Assembly (NCBI GenBank): GCA_050946935.1
Contig: JBMNVR010000013.1
Coordinates: 9,132 to 73,131, forward strand
Reading direction: 5' to 3'
Length of the DNA: 64,000 nt
Origin: UQRS01 sp050946935
GTDB taxonomy: Bacteria > Bacillota > Clostridia > Oscillospirales > Acutalibacteraceae
Both the position numbers and the translations under genes were made by a program. This document shows, one piece after another, positions 52,857 to 61,904 of the stretch. Under the pieces are notes generated by a model. That model ran no database searches, was not told the DNA's origin, and worked only from the letters and a program-made list of their open reading frames with translations. The first letter of the stretch is position 1; every line of letters starts with the position of its first letter.

Positions 52857-54872
52857 TCAGCAAAAACAATTCTCTATTCCCCAGTCGGTTAAAAACAGCA
52901 CGGCATAGCTGTAGCACAGGTGGAAAAGTGAGGTGTTCCATTTGACATCTTTTCCCCAGGCCTCAAAGGTGACCGTGGCTCCTTCCCGGATCATGCGCAG
53001 CCAACGATCCGGATCCGACAGGATGGCTTTGCAGTCCTCTTCTCGGCTGAGGCGGGTCAGCCCGGCCAGACAGGCAAATGTGGTAAAAAAAGCGGATCGT
53101 TCGGCCTTTGTCCGTTCAATCAGGCCGATGATGCACTCCGCCTCCTCCGTCCTTCGATACAGACCGAACAGCAGGGTGAACGCGTTGCCCGGCAGGCTGA
53201 TGTGAGAGGAATCGGGCGTGTCCCGGAAGAGACCTTGCTCTGGATCGTAGAAGCTGTCGTAAAACGTTCGCTCCAGGGATTCCGTCTCTCGGTAAATCGG
53301 AAGGCGCAGAATGCCGGCCAGCCGGTTCATTTGCTTGACCGCGCCGATGTAATAGGCGTTGATCACGTTGTGCACGCCGGGCGCGACTCCGTCGGTCACC
53401 AGATTGAAATCATAGTCATCCCGCGCCTCGGCCGGCCAGTCGACCACACACCATTTGTCCAGATTGCCGAGCAGGCCGTTTCCGGTCATGTAGTGATCGG
53501 TATAATATTCCATCATCCGGATGAGCGCCGGATAGCGATCTCGTAAAAAATCGGCATCCCCGGTCAGCGTGTGGCGTGCGGCCAGCAGGTGCGGCAGCAT
53601 CAGCGGATACTCCGCGATTTCCTGCATGAAAGAACAGGGGGAGCAGATTGCCAGTCCCTCATCGATAAAAGCGGTTCGCAGTGCGTCGTCGATTAGCTTG
53701 TCCATGATGGAGGTGTCTCCGGTCAAAACGGCCAGCGCTGCCGAGGTCAGCGCCCCGTCTCCGAGGTACTGGCCTTTCTCGCGCTCCATGCAGTCCTGAA
53801 TAACCTCCTGCACGCCGTAGTGCAGCGAGCGTACACATAAATCCCAGACCTGCCGGAGCGCCGGATCCTTGTATTTGCAGCTTCTTTTGCAGATGAACGG
53901 ATAGTGCCGGGCCAGCAGACCAACCGGCCCGATCTCCAACGGCTCCGCGCTTTCGATCCGGACGTAACGGAAGGATTTGTAATCAAACCAGTCCAGCTTA
54001 TCCCACCCGCCGGATAAAACCCAGCTTTCCGCGTATCGGGTGGAGGCGCGCATCTCATACCGTACCCGGCCGTCCTCGTCCAGCTCCTGCCCGCAGTATA
54101 TGTTTACCTTCTGTCCCCGGCGTCCCCGTGCCGCAAGGGCGAGGTAGCCGACATACACACTTCCGAAATCCGCAAAACAACCGGTTTCCTCCTGAATCAG
54201 CCGCACCGGTTCCCGCCGCTCGAACACAAGCTGGGCGGTTGGCTGCGCAAAAACGCGGTAGTCCGCGTAGAGGCGCGGCGCGGCCGCCTCCCACGCCGAA
54301 TCGTTATAATCGTCCAGTTCGAACCCTGCGCAGTCGGCGCCGCTGTCATATTTTTCCAGGAACTGGGTGTCGTATCCGCAGGGAGAAATCGGAGAAAACC
54401 CGTCGTGCAGCCGGCATTTGACCGAATCGTCGCTCACGGCGAGAGCATTCTCCCCCTGAAGCAGGTCAAACAGCAGACCGTGGCGGTCGTCGCCGCTGAC
54501 CCAAACGCGGTTGATCAGTCCCTGATAATAGGTATGGACGGCCAGCGTGTTTTGGCCGGGACGGACAAAATCCGTAAGATCCAGCGTGTTGTAATAATAG
54601 TGGAAAGGGAACCCGGGCGCCGGTCCCTGAGAAACAAACCGGCCGTTTATATACAGCTTGTAATAATCGTCGGCCGTAATGTGGATGAGGACTTTTCCAT
54701 CTCCGTTTTGTACGGTAAAGGTTTTGCGGAAAAGGATGTGCATATTTTTCGGCAGCCGGCCTTCGATATGGATGGGCTGTAACTGCCTATGAAATACATT
54801 CACCGGACGAGCGTCGGCCGCCAAGGGGTGCGTGATCCATTTTCCGTGAAAGATCCGGGTTGACTCTGTCAT
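52857..54872 (-). CDS. GH78 alpha-L-rhamnosidase, non-secreted
   Basis: 671 residues. N-terminal beta domain (FRKTFTVQNGDGKVLIHITA, YKLYINGRFVSQGPAPG), then an (alpha/alpha)6 barrel with acid Glu in IQDCMEREKGQYLGDG and the second Glu in TVTFEAWGKDVKWN, typical of GH78. No signal peptide and no dockerin, so likely cytoplasmic, finishing rhamnosides imported after extracellular cleavage. 150 bases downstream of an AraC gene on the same strand; a 20-bp palindrome lies in between. Ends at the long bidirectional hairpin. Confidence 0.88.
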   Translation of the reverse strand: MTESTRIFHGKWITHPLAADARPVNVFHRQLQPIHIEGRLPKNMHILFRKTFTVQNGDGKVLIHITADDYYKLYINGRFVSQGPAPGFPFHYYYNTLDLTDFVRPGQNTLAVHTYYQGLINRVWVSGDDRHGLLFDLLQGENALAVSDDSVKCRLHDGFSPISPCGYDTQFLEKYDSGADCAGFELDDYNDSAWEAAAPRLYADYRVFAQPTAQLVFERREPVRLIQEETGCFADFGSVYVGYLALAARGRRGQKVNIYCGQELDEDGRVRYEMRASTRYAESWVLSGGWDKLDWFDYKSFRYVRIESAEPLEIGPVGLLARHYPFICKRSCKYKDPALRQVWDLCVRSLHYGVQEVIQDCMEREKGQYLGDGALTSAALAVLTGDTSIMDKLIDDALRTAFIDEGLAICSPCSFMQEIAEYPLMLPHLLAARHTLTGDADFLRDRYPALIRMMEYYTDHYMTGNGLLGNLDKWCVVDWPAEARDDYDFNLVTDGVAPGVHNVINAYYIGAVKQMNRLAGILRLPIYRETESLERTFYDSFYDPEQGLFRDTPDSSHISLPGNAFTLLFGLYRRTEEAECIIGLIERTKAERSAFFTTFACLAGLTRLSREEDCKAILSDPDRWLRMIREGATVTFEAWGKDVKWNTSLFHLCYSYAVLFLTDWGIENCFC

Positions 54873-54898
54873 GTTAAACGATCCTCTTCCTGAATGTG

Positions 54899-54918
54899 CG
54901 CCCTGCCGCGGCAGGGCG
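54899..54918. promoter_or_regulatory. 20-bp perfect palindrome upstream of GH78
   Basis: Half-site CGCCCTGCCG followed directly by its inverse complement, 27 bases before the GH78 start on the minus strand. It could be an operator or an RNA hairpin in the araC-GH78 intercistronic space. Confidence 0.45.
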
Positions 54919-55022
54919 GTGAAAATGGCGGTATGGATTCTCCCTCCGGCGCGGCGCCTGCGTTGGGAAAGCTTCCGGACGGGTGCGCTTGGCCTTCGCG
55001 GCCCAAGCGGGGGCAGCGGGGA

Positions 55023-55913
55023 TCAGGTCGTTTGTACATAAATCTTTTTGAATTTGCGGGGCGACAGCCCCTTTTGTTTCTTAAAAACCTTAATAAAATA
55101 TCCCGCGTCGGAAAAGCCGGTTTCCAGCGCGATTTCGGTAATGCTTTTATCGGTGGAGGTCAGCAGTCCTTCGGCTTTGGTCACTCGGTACTGGTTCAGA
55201 TATTCGGTAAAGCTCCGCCCCATGTTTTTTTTGAACATTCTGGAGAAATAGCTGTAGCTGACGTTGCAGTACGCCGCCGTGCTGGAGGCCGAAATATCCT
55301 CTGCATAATGTTCGTCAACGTAGGCGAAGGCGCTTTTCAGAACGTTGATGTGATTGGAAGGAATCACGGTGTCGCTGATCTCCATCCCCAAAGAGTGCCA
55401 GTACCGCAAAATCCAGAGGAAAATGCGGCAGGCGCAGCCGTGGATGGCCAGCTCGTAGCCGTAGGCTTTTTCTCTGTTTTCCTCGTCCACAAGCCGGAAA
55501 ATCTCCGGCAGCTCGGTGGCGTCGAGCACCTGCTTCCGGATGATCTGCGGGTAGGCGGCAGTGCTGATGGTGAAGGGAAGGATGTATTTCATCTCAAACA
55601 CGGCTTGGGAGGAGGTGGAAAGCATCTCCGGCTCGATTTTGAAAACCAGGTATCGGTTCAGGCCGTCCGTGTCGCCGATAATTTGATGGATTTCATTTGA
55701 GTTGATAATCACCATATCGCCGGAGGAAATGGGATTTTCTTCCCCGTTCAGAAAAACGCGCATCGCCCCCTCCAGACAGTAGAGAATCTCGATTTTATCA
55801 TGCATGTGGGCGTGGGCCGTGATGATCCGGCCGGTATAGCTTTGCGTTTCGGTGTCGAAAGAGGTCGGAATACCATCCTTTGTAAATACCGGCTCTATAA
55901 AATAATTTTCCAT
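55023..55913 (-). CDS. AraC-family transcriptional regulator (linked to GH78)
   Basis: 296 residues. N-terminal cupin (HAHMHDKIEILYCLEGAMRV, SSGDMVIINSNEIH) and C-terminal AraC DNA-binding domain: YCNVSYSYFSRMFKKNMGRS, then ITEIALETGFSDAGYFIKVF and SPRKFKK. Cotranscribed with or directly upstream of the GH78 gene and divergent from the GH38-dockerin gene, so it likely controls one or both in response to a sugar ligand. Confidence 0.93.
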   Translation of the reverse strand: MENYFIEPVFTKDGIPTSFDTETQSYTGRIITAHAHMHDKIEILYCLEGAMRVFLNGEENPISSGDMVIINSNEIHQIIGDTDGLNRYLVFKIEPEMLSTSSQAVFEMKYILPFTISTAAYPQIIRKQVLDATELPEIFRLVDEENREKAYGYELAIHGCACRIFLWILRYWHSLGMEISDTVIPSNHINVLKSAFAYVDEHYAEDISASSTAAYCNVSYSYFSRMFKKNMGRSFTEYLNQYRVTKAEGLLTSTDKSITEIALETGFSDAGYFIKVFKKQKGLSPRKFKKIYVQTT

Positions 55914-56001
55914 TTTCTTCCCACTCCTCCATATGCGGCAAATAAAAACAAAAATATACCATTAAAGCGTAAAAATATCCATAGACAAACCTTTTGGTCA
56001 T

Positions 56002-56030
56002 ATGGTACAATAAATAGGCAGAAATGTCAA
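56002..56030 (-). promoter_or_regulatory. Promoter of araC (minus strand)
   Basis: On the minus strand TTGACA (56025-56030), 17-bp spacer, TACCAT (56002-56007). Confidence 0.75.
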
Positions 56031-56134
56031 TCTTTTCAGCAAAATACTTCATTCAGCTTTGCGCGGCATCCGGGATTTATCCCATCGCAGGGCTGCGGCC
56101 CGCCCGGTTTTAAAAGACAGGCCGGCGGGGAGTT

Positions 56135-56171
56135 TTGGCTGAAAATCAGACAAATTTGTAATATTTTACAA
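56135..56171 (+). promoter_or_regulatory. Candidate GH38 promoter with palindrome
   Basis: TTGGCT (56135-56140), 18-bp spacer, TAATAT (56159-56164). A TTGTAA-TATT-TTACAA palindrome (56156-56171) overlaps the -10 region. Confidence 0.45.
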
Positions 56172-56196
56172 TTGCGAAAGGGATGTGACGCGATTT

Positions 56197-59100
56197 ATGA
56201 AGAGGAAGGTGGTTGCCTTGACGCTGGCCGGCGCGCTGGTATTATCGCTGTTCGGTTCGGCCGCGGCGGCAGAGGGAACGATCGACGTCGTGACCACGGC
56301 CCATCTGGACACGGTCTGGAGCTGGGATCTGGAAACAACGATTGCCGACTATATTCCCAAAACATTTATTGAAAATTTTGAACTTGCGGATAACTATCCC
56401 GACTTCCAGTTCAATTTCGAAGGGGCGTACCGCTACCAACTGCTGGAGGAATATTATCCCGAGCTGTTTGACCAGCTTGGCGGATACATAGAAAACGGCC
56501 AGTGGAATGTGGCGGGCAGCGGACTGGAAAACGGCGATGTCAACACCCCGTCGCCGGAGGCGCTTTTCCGCAACATTTTGTACGGCAATAACTACTGGAA
56601 CGATAAGCTCGGCGTGATGAGCCGGGATATTTATCTCCCTGACTGCTTCGGCTTCGGCTATGCGCTGCCGTCGATCGCCGCGCATTCCAACCTGGTCGGA
56701 TTCTCGACCCAGAAGCTTTCCTGGGGCAACAGTTTCCCCGGGGGGAACCTGCCCTTTGATATTGGAAAGTGGGTTGGTGTGGACGGCAATTTTGTTGTTG
56801 CCAACATCAATTATAACGGTTACACCGAAGCGAAAAACTCCGGCGTGCGGAATGAAAGCGACGCCAACAACAAGCTGAATCGTTCTCCAATCAGCCGCGC
56901 GGCTGTGCTGACCGGCTTTGGCGGAGACCGGGGCGGCGGCGTGTATGAGGCGACCGTTCGCGCCGTCTCGAAAGAAATTGCGTCCAACGATTCAAACAGT
57001 GTCAAGGTTCGCTTTGCCGCGACCGACGATTTGTTTAAGGAAATCATGGCCGACGATTCCAAGCTCAACGCGCTGCCCAGCTACGACGGCGAGATGGTCA
57101 TGAAAAAGCATGGCGCCGGATGTTATACCTCCCGCGCGTTGTCCAAGCGGTGGAACCGCCGCGCCGAGCTGATCGCCGACGCCTCCGAGCGGGCCAATGT
57201 CGCGTCCGCCTATCTCGGTGCGACCGAGTATCCCACCGACAAGTTTGAAGAAATCTGGACCCGCGTGATCGCGCATCAGTTTCACGATGACATCACCGGC
57301 ACTTCCAACGCCACAACCTATGTGCGCAGCTACAATGATTATATGGTCGCCATCAAGCAGGCGGCGGCCGAGTATACGAGCGGTGTGGGCGGCGTCGCAG
57401 CTTCGATGGATACCCGTCCGTCGCAGGCACAGGCCGTCCCGGTGGTTGTCAGCAATCCTCTGGCGGTTGAACGCACCGATGCGGTGGAGTGCACCCTGAC
57501 ACTGGATTCGACCCTGCCGTATGTCCGCGTCTTTGACGATGAGGGCAACGAGGTCGCCGCGCAGGTCAACAGCCGCGTCGCGAACGAGTATGAGATCGTC
57601 TTTATCGCCACGGTCGGTTCGATGGGCTACCGTACCTATTCGGTTCTGCCTTCCAACGTGGCGTCGCAGGTCAAGACCGGGCTGAGCATCCGCGGTCCCG
57701 AGCTTTCGAACGATAAATATAAGGTTTATATCGACGAAAACGGCGACATTGCCAGCATCACCGATAAAGAACTGAATAAAGAGATTCTCAGCGATCCGAT
57801 CCGTCTCTCTCTGTTCGATGAAAGCTATATCTACTGGGCGGCATGGGAGCTGAATTTTGAAGATTACGCGACCCAGCTTGGCGATGATTACGTCTCGGAT
57901 GTAAGCCTTAAGGTGCTGGAAAAAGGCCCGGCCCGCGTGGCGGTTGAGCTGACCCGGACAAACGGCAGCTCCACCTATACTCAGGTTGTCAGTCTGACGG
58001 CCGGCGGCCAGGTGGTCCGGGTGGACAACGCGGTCGACTGGCAGGAGAAAGGCAAGCTGCTCAAGGCCGAGTTCAACCTCGCCTCCAGCAACCCGAACGC
58101 AACCTACGACCTCGGCCTCGGCGTGATCGAGCGCTCGAACAATACGGAGGACAAGGCAGAGGTTCCAGTGCAGAAGTGGGCGGATGTGACCAATACGGAC
58201 GATTCGTTTGGCGTCTCTGTCCTGAACGACTGCAAATACGGTATGGATAAGTATGACGACAACACCATCCGTCTGACCCTTTTGCACACTCCGCAGAACG
58301 ATTATTCCCACGACTCCGATCAGTACGGCTACGACGGGGAGTGCGGCGCGGCCGGTCAAAATGTGCAGGATATCGGCCTCAATACATTCGCTTTCGGCGT
58401 TTACTCGCATGAGGGTGGTTTCTCCGGTTCGGATGTGCAGATTGAGGCGGAGGCTTTTAACCAGCCGATGAACGCCTTTGCCGTGACGGCGCACGACGGC
58501 GTCCTCGGCGGAAACTACAGCTTTGGCAGCATCAGCAATGACCGCGTGCTCGTCCGCGCCGTTAAGGGCGCCGAGTACTCGGATGAGATCGTCGTCCGCG
58601 TCAACGAGGGTTCGGGCGAGGCGCAGACCGGCGTGGAATTCACCCTTGGCAACGGCATCGAAAGCGCCCGGGAAATCTACGCTTCGGAAGAAAGCATGGA
58701 GAGCAGCGCCGTCACCGTGCGCGACGGTAAAATCGTGTTTGACATCGGCGCTTACGGCGTCAAATCCTTTGCGTTGACCCTGAAGGCCGCGCCGACCGGC
58801 ACCGCAGGCGCGAGTAAGAGCGTGGCGGTCGATCTGCCCTACAATGTCGATGCATATTCCTCCAACGCGAACAGGACCGACGGCGGCATCAACCTGATCG
58901 GAGACTGCTATCCGACCGAGCTGGTGGGAAAGACCGAGACGGCGGCCGGCGTCACCTATACAATGGGCGACATGACCGACGGTGCGAACAATGCGGTCAA
59001 GACTGCGGGTCAGACCGTCAAGCTGCCTTCCGGATACACCGCGCTGCATATCCTCGCCGCCTCGACCGGTGGGGATAAGGAGGCTGCCTTCCTGGTCGAC

Positions 59101-60951
59101 GGCGAGGCCGTCACGCTGGAGATCGGTGATTATGCTGAGAATATCGGCGCGGGAGATATTCAGAGCCTGGGCATCACCGGATATGTCAAGAACCAGGTGC
59201 CGGCCGTTGTGGCAACCCACCGCCACACCTTCGGCGAGGATAATATTGCCGCGACTACCTACATGTTCTCCTACATCATCGACATCGCCGGCGCGTCGGA
59301 GATTACACTGCCGAACGACAGCGATATCATCCTCTTTGCCGCGACCGCCGTGGATGAGGCGGACAGCAGCATTTCGCCCGTCTCCAAGCTGCATGATGAG
59401 CGCGAACGCACGGCTGGGCAAAAGACGGCGCTGACCTTCGGGTTTGAAGGGGATGACGCTGATCTCTCTATCAACAACAGTACCTCCAACGTCACGGCCG
59501 TAGACAACGGCAAGGCGGAGATTTCGACCGAGCAGGCCTACAGCGGCAAAAGTTCGCTGAAAATTTCGGGCAGTGATACCTCTTCCGAGAAATCGTACGT
59601 CTATCTTGATTTGTCGAGAGAGAGCTTCACGGTCGTTCCGGGTACGGTGTTGACTTACAAATTCTATGCCGGGAACGAGATTGGCCGCTATGCGGCGGTC
59701 GATCTCCGGATGACCTGGGGCGATCCGCTGCGCGACCGGAAACTGGCGGTTGACGCCGACGGCCAGCGGGTGCACCCCGACGTTGGACACGGCAAGGTGG
59801 GCGAGTGGGTCACGGTGACCGTCGACCTGTACGCCTATGCGCCCGGTTCGGTGCTGGATGCCGTGATGATCGCCTACGATCATGCTGCCGACACCGGCAA
59901 TTTCACGGCGTATATCGATGACCTCTACATCGGCGTGCCGGAGGATTACTTCGATCAGGTGCGGAATCAGGCGGCTGCCATTGACCGTAGCCTGTATACG
60001 GACGAGAGTCTTGGCGAGCTGGACGCCGCTTACGCCTTGGCGCAGAAAGTGGCGGCGGATGCATCGGCCAACTGCAACGACATTTCGGTCTCGGCCGACC
60101 GGCTGGGCGAGGCTGTCCGCAATCTGATTGAGAAACGCTCGGCTTATGAAAGCGTTTTTGCGCCGGATTACAACAAGAAGCGCACTTCTTCAGTCAAGAT
60201 TGATAAGGAAAACGGCGTGCCGAAGAACCTGGGCGGCATCTCGGATGAGTCCTGGGTGATTTACAAGGGCATTCAGTTTGGCGACAAGGGCGCGGATACG
60301 GTGATCCTGAACTATTCCGGCTGGAATACTGGTGAGGCGCCGAAAGCCGAAATCCGCCTTGGCGACCAGCATGGCGAAGTGGTCGGGACGGTCACGCTGC
60401 CGCAGACCTCTACGCTTCAGGGTTCGGCCGACTGGTCGATTTACAAGACGGCTTCGGCGGAGCTGAACCGCGTGCTGACCGGCGAGCAGGATATTGCCAT
60501 CGTTTTTGTGTCCGAAAAGGGAGACAACGTCTGCAATCTGAAATCTTTCATATTTGAGGAGACGGATTCCCGCACCGCTCTGACCGCCCTGGTCGAGCGG
60601 TCAGAGGCGGCCGATCTGACCGGCGTGTCCGCCGAGAAAACCGCGGCGCTGGAAACGGCGATTGCCTCCGCAAAAACGGTGCTGGAAAACACCTCCGCTT
60701 CGGAGGAGGCGCTGACCACTGCGTTTGACGCGCTCAACGCCGCATTGAAGGCCGCTGTGCCGGACACAGTAAAACCCGGCGATGTGGACGGCGACGGAAA
60801 CGTTACCGTCTCCGACGTGGTCGAGCTGCGCAAGCTGATTGTAGCGGGAAGCTGGACCGAGCAGCAGTTTGCCGCCGGAAATCTGGACGAAGACCAGAAT
60901 CTTACGGTCAGCGATGTGGTCGCACTGCGGGCACTGATTGTACAGGGATAA
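56197..60951 (+). CDS. Secreted GH38 alpha-mannosidase with CBM, FIVAR repeats and dockerin
   Basis: 1584 residues. Signal peptide (MKRKVVALTLAGALVLSLFG, SAAAA). Residues ~28-400 are the GH38 catalytic domain: zinc ligands His36 and Asp38 in HLDTVW, nucleophile Asp149 in LPDCFGFG, and HQFHDDITGTS. The mannosidase middle and C-terminal beta domains follow to ~870. Residues ~1085-1250 form a CBM-like beta-sandwich, then FIVAR-type helices, and a dockerin (~1527-1584) with DVDGDGNVTVSD and NLDEDQNLTVSD. It would trim alpha-mannosides such as N-glycans or yeast mannan outside the cell. ATG at 56197 gives a clean signal peptide; GTG 56185 is the alternative. Confidence 0.88.
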   Translation: MKRKVVALTLAGALVLSLFGSAAAAEGTIDVVTTAHLDTVWSWDLETTIADYIPKTFIENFELADNYPDFQFNFEGAYRYQLLEEYYPELFDQLGGYIENGQWNVAGSGLENGDVNTPSPEALFRNILYGNNYWNDKLGVMSRDIYLPDCFGFGYALPSIAAHSNLVGFSTQKLSWGNSFPGGNLPFDIGKWVGVDGNFVVANINYNGYTEAKNSGVRNESDANNKLNRSPISRAAVLTGFGGDRGGGVYEATVRAVSKEIASNDSNSVKVRFAATDDLFKEIMADDSKLNALPSYDGEMVMKKHGAGCYTSRALSKRWNRRAELIADASERANVASAYLGATEYPTDKFEEIWTRVIAHQFHDDITGTSNATTYVRSYNDYMVAIKQAAAEYTSGVGGVAASMDTRPSQAQAVPVVVSNPLAVERTDAVECTLTLDSTLPYVRVFDDEGNEVAAQVNSRVANEYEIVFIATVGSMGYRTYSVLPSNVASQVKTGLSIRGPELSNDKYKVYIDENGDIASITDKELNKEILSDPIRLSLFDESYIYWAAWELNFEDYATQLGDDYVSDVSLKVLEKGPARVAVELTRTNGSSTYTQVVSLTAGGQVVRVDNAVDWQEKGKLLKAEFNLASSNPNATYDLGLGVIERSNNTEDKAEVPVQKWADVTNTDDSFGVSVLNDCKYGMDKYDDNTIRLTLLHTPQNDYSHDSDQYGYDGECGAAGQNVQDIGLNTFAFGVYSHEGGFSGSDVQIEAEAFNQPMNAFAVTAHDGVLGGNYSFGSISNDRVLVRAVKGAEYSDEIVVRVNEGSGEAQTGVEFTLGNGIESAREIYASEESMESSAVTVRDGKIVFDIGAYGVKSFALTLKAAPTGTAGASKSVAVDLPYNVDAYSSNANRTDGGINLIGDCYPTELVGKTETAAGVTYTMGDMTDGANNAVKTAGQTVKLPSGYTALHILAASTGGDKEAAFLVDGEAVTLEIGDYAENIGAGDIQSLGITGYVKNQVPAVVATHRHTFGEDNIAATTYMFSYIIDIAGASEITLPNDSDIILFAATAVDEADSSISPVSKLHDERERTAGQKTALTFGFEGDDADLSINNSTSNVTAVDNGKAEISTEQAYSGKSSLKISGSDTSSEKSYVYLDLSRESFTVVPGTVLTYKFYAGNEIGRYAAVDLRMTWGDPLRDRKLAVDADGQRVHPDVGHGKVGEWVTVTVDLYAYAPGSVLDAVMIAYDHAADTGNFTAYIDDLYIGVPEDYFDQVRNQAAAIDRSLYTDESLGELDAAYALAQKVAADASANCNDISVSADRLGEAVRNLIEKRSAYESVFAPDYNKKRTSSVKIDKENGVPKNLGGISDESWVIYKGIQFGDKGADTVILNYSGWNTGEAPKAEIRLGDQHGEVVGTVTLPQTSTLQGSADWSIYKTASAELNRVLTGEQDIAIVFVSEKGDNVCNLKSFIFEETDSRTALTALVERSEAADLTGVSAEKTAALETAIASAKTVLENTSASEEALTTAFDALNAALKAAVPDTVKPGDVDGDGNVTVSDVVELRKLIVAGSWTEQQFAAGNLDEDQNLTVSDVVALRALIVQG

Positions 60952-60998
60952 GCAAAGCCTGTCTTGCAAGCTGCAAGATGGAAAACAGTATATAATGA

Positions 60999-61039
60999 CA
61001 GCCCCCGTCAGATGTAAACGCTGACGGGGGCTGTTTTAT
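60999..61039 (+). terminator. Terminator of GH38-dockerin gene
   Basis: 14-bp stem ACAGCCCCCGTCAG-type / CTGACGGGGGCTGT with a nine-base loop and TTTTATT. Confidence 0.85.
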
Positions 61040-61170
61040 TGGGGCATAAGCAGGCCCGGGTGGGAGGACGGCGCCGCCTCAGCAGGCTCAAAACCGCGCT
61101 TCTTTCCTGTGCGACGAGGCTTGGCCTTTTTTATTTGCAGCTTCAAAAATTAAAAATGAGGAACAGCCTC

Positions 61171-61222
61171 TTGACAAAAACATATGAATATAGTATCATA
61201 TGAATACAACAACATATGAATA
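61171..61222 (+). promoter_or_regulatory. Promoter and triple direct-repeat operator of the metal-efflux operon
   Basis: TTGACA (61171-61176), 17-bp spacer, TATCAT (61194-61199). CATATGAATA occurs three times at exact 16-bp steps (61181, 61197, 61213), covering the spacer, the -10 and the transcription start. Likely binding sites of the ArsR protein encoded next. Confidence 0.8.
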
Positions 61223-61234
61223 GAGGTGCACGTG

Positions 61235-61582
61235 ATGGAGCATAATCATGAACGAATTCTTGATGCTGTGCGGAACGAACTGCCGACCGACGAACTCCTC
61301 TGCGATCTGTCCGACCTGTTCAAGCTGTTCGGGGACACGACCCGGATGAAGATTCTCTACTCCCTGTTTGAGTCGGAGATGTGCGTCTGCGCCATTGCCG
61401 AACTGCTCGGCATGACCCAGTCGGCGATTTCGCATCAGCTCAAAACTCTGAAGGACGCCAATTTGGTCGGCAACCGTCGGGAGGGGAAAACCATCTATTA
61501 TTATCTCTCTGACGATCATGTCCGCACGATTGTCGCGCAAGGGTTTGAACATCTGATCGAAGAACGGAACGAAAAGCTGTAA
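61235..61582 (+). CDS. ArsR/SmtB-family metal-sensing repressor
   Basis: 115 residues. Winged helix DLFKLFGDTTRMKILYSLFE, then SEMCVCAIAELLGMTQSAIS, the ELCVCDL-type helix in which the two Cys bind metal in CadC/ArsR-like sensors, and LVGNRREGKTIYYYL wing. A His/Glu-rich N-terminus (MEHNHE) may add ligands. It should release the operator on binding Cd, Zn or similar metals. GAGGTG six bases before the ATG. Confidence 0.93.
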   Translation: MEHNHERILDAVRNELPTDELLCDLSDLFKLFGDTTRMKILYSLFESEMCVCAIAELLGMTQSAISHQLKTLKDANLVGNRREGKTIYYYLSDDHVRTIVAQGFEHLIEERNEKL

Positions 61583-61679
61583 AAGGATTTGTTTTTTCGG
61601 TTGGGTGGGATCGGGCGGCTTGCTCTTTCTCATGCGGCGGAAAAAGTTTCTTTATAATCGGAAAGGCGGTTGTTTTACG

Positions 61680-61898
61680 ATGAAAAAAACCTATATGCTG
61701 GAAGATCTCGACTGTGCGAACTGTGCCGCAAAGATGGAAAGCGCTATCGCGAAAATCGACGGCGTACAGGCGGTTTCGGTGAATTTTTTTGGACAGAAGA
61801 TGACTCTGGAGGCGGACGACGCGCTCTTTGACGCGGTTTTAAAAAAGGCGGTCAAAATCATAAGAAAGGTGGAGCCCGACTGCAGGGTCGTGCTGTAA
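61680..61898 (+). CDS. Stand-alone HMA heavy-metal-binding protein
   Basis: 72 residues. LEDLDCANCAAKM carries Cys12 and Cys15, the metal-binding pair of HMA domains, with VSVNFFGQKMTLEAD and a helix as expected of the ferredoxin-like fold. Probably delivers metal to the P-type ATPase starting six bases downstream, which lacks its own N-terminal HMA domain. Confidence 0.93.
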   Translation: MKKTYMLEDLDCANCAAKMESAIAKIDGVQAVSVNFFGQKMTLEADDALFDAVLKKAVKIIRKVEPDCRVVL

Positions 61899-61904
61899 AG
61901 TGTT

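Noticed and set aside
56992..59883. 963-codon antisense frame inside the GH38 gene
   Set aside because: No recognisable domain; the codon pattern follows from the sense gene's third-position GC.
61181..61222. Short CRISPR-like array (three equal-spaced repeats)
   Set aside because: Repeats of 10 bp with 6-bp gaps overlap a promoter; far too short for CRISPR and better explained as an operator.
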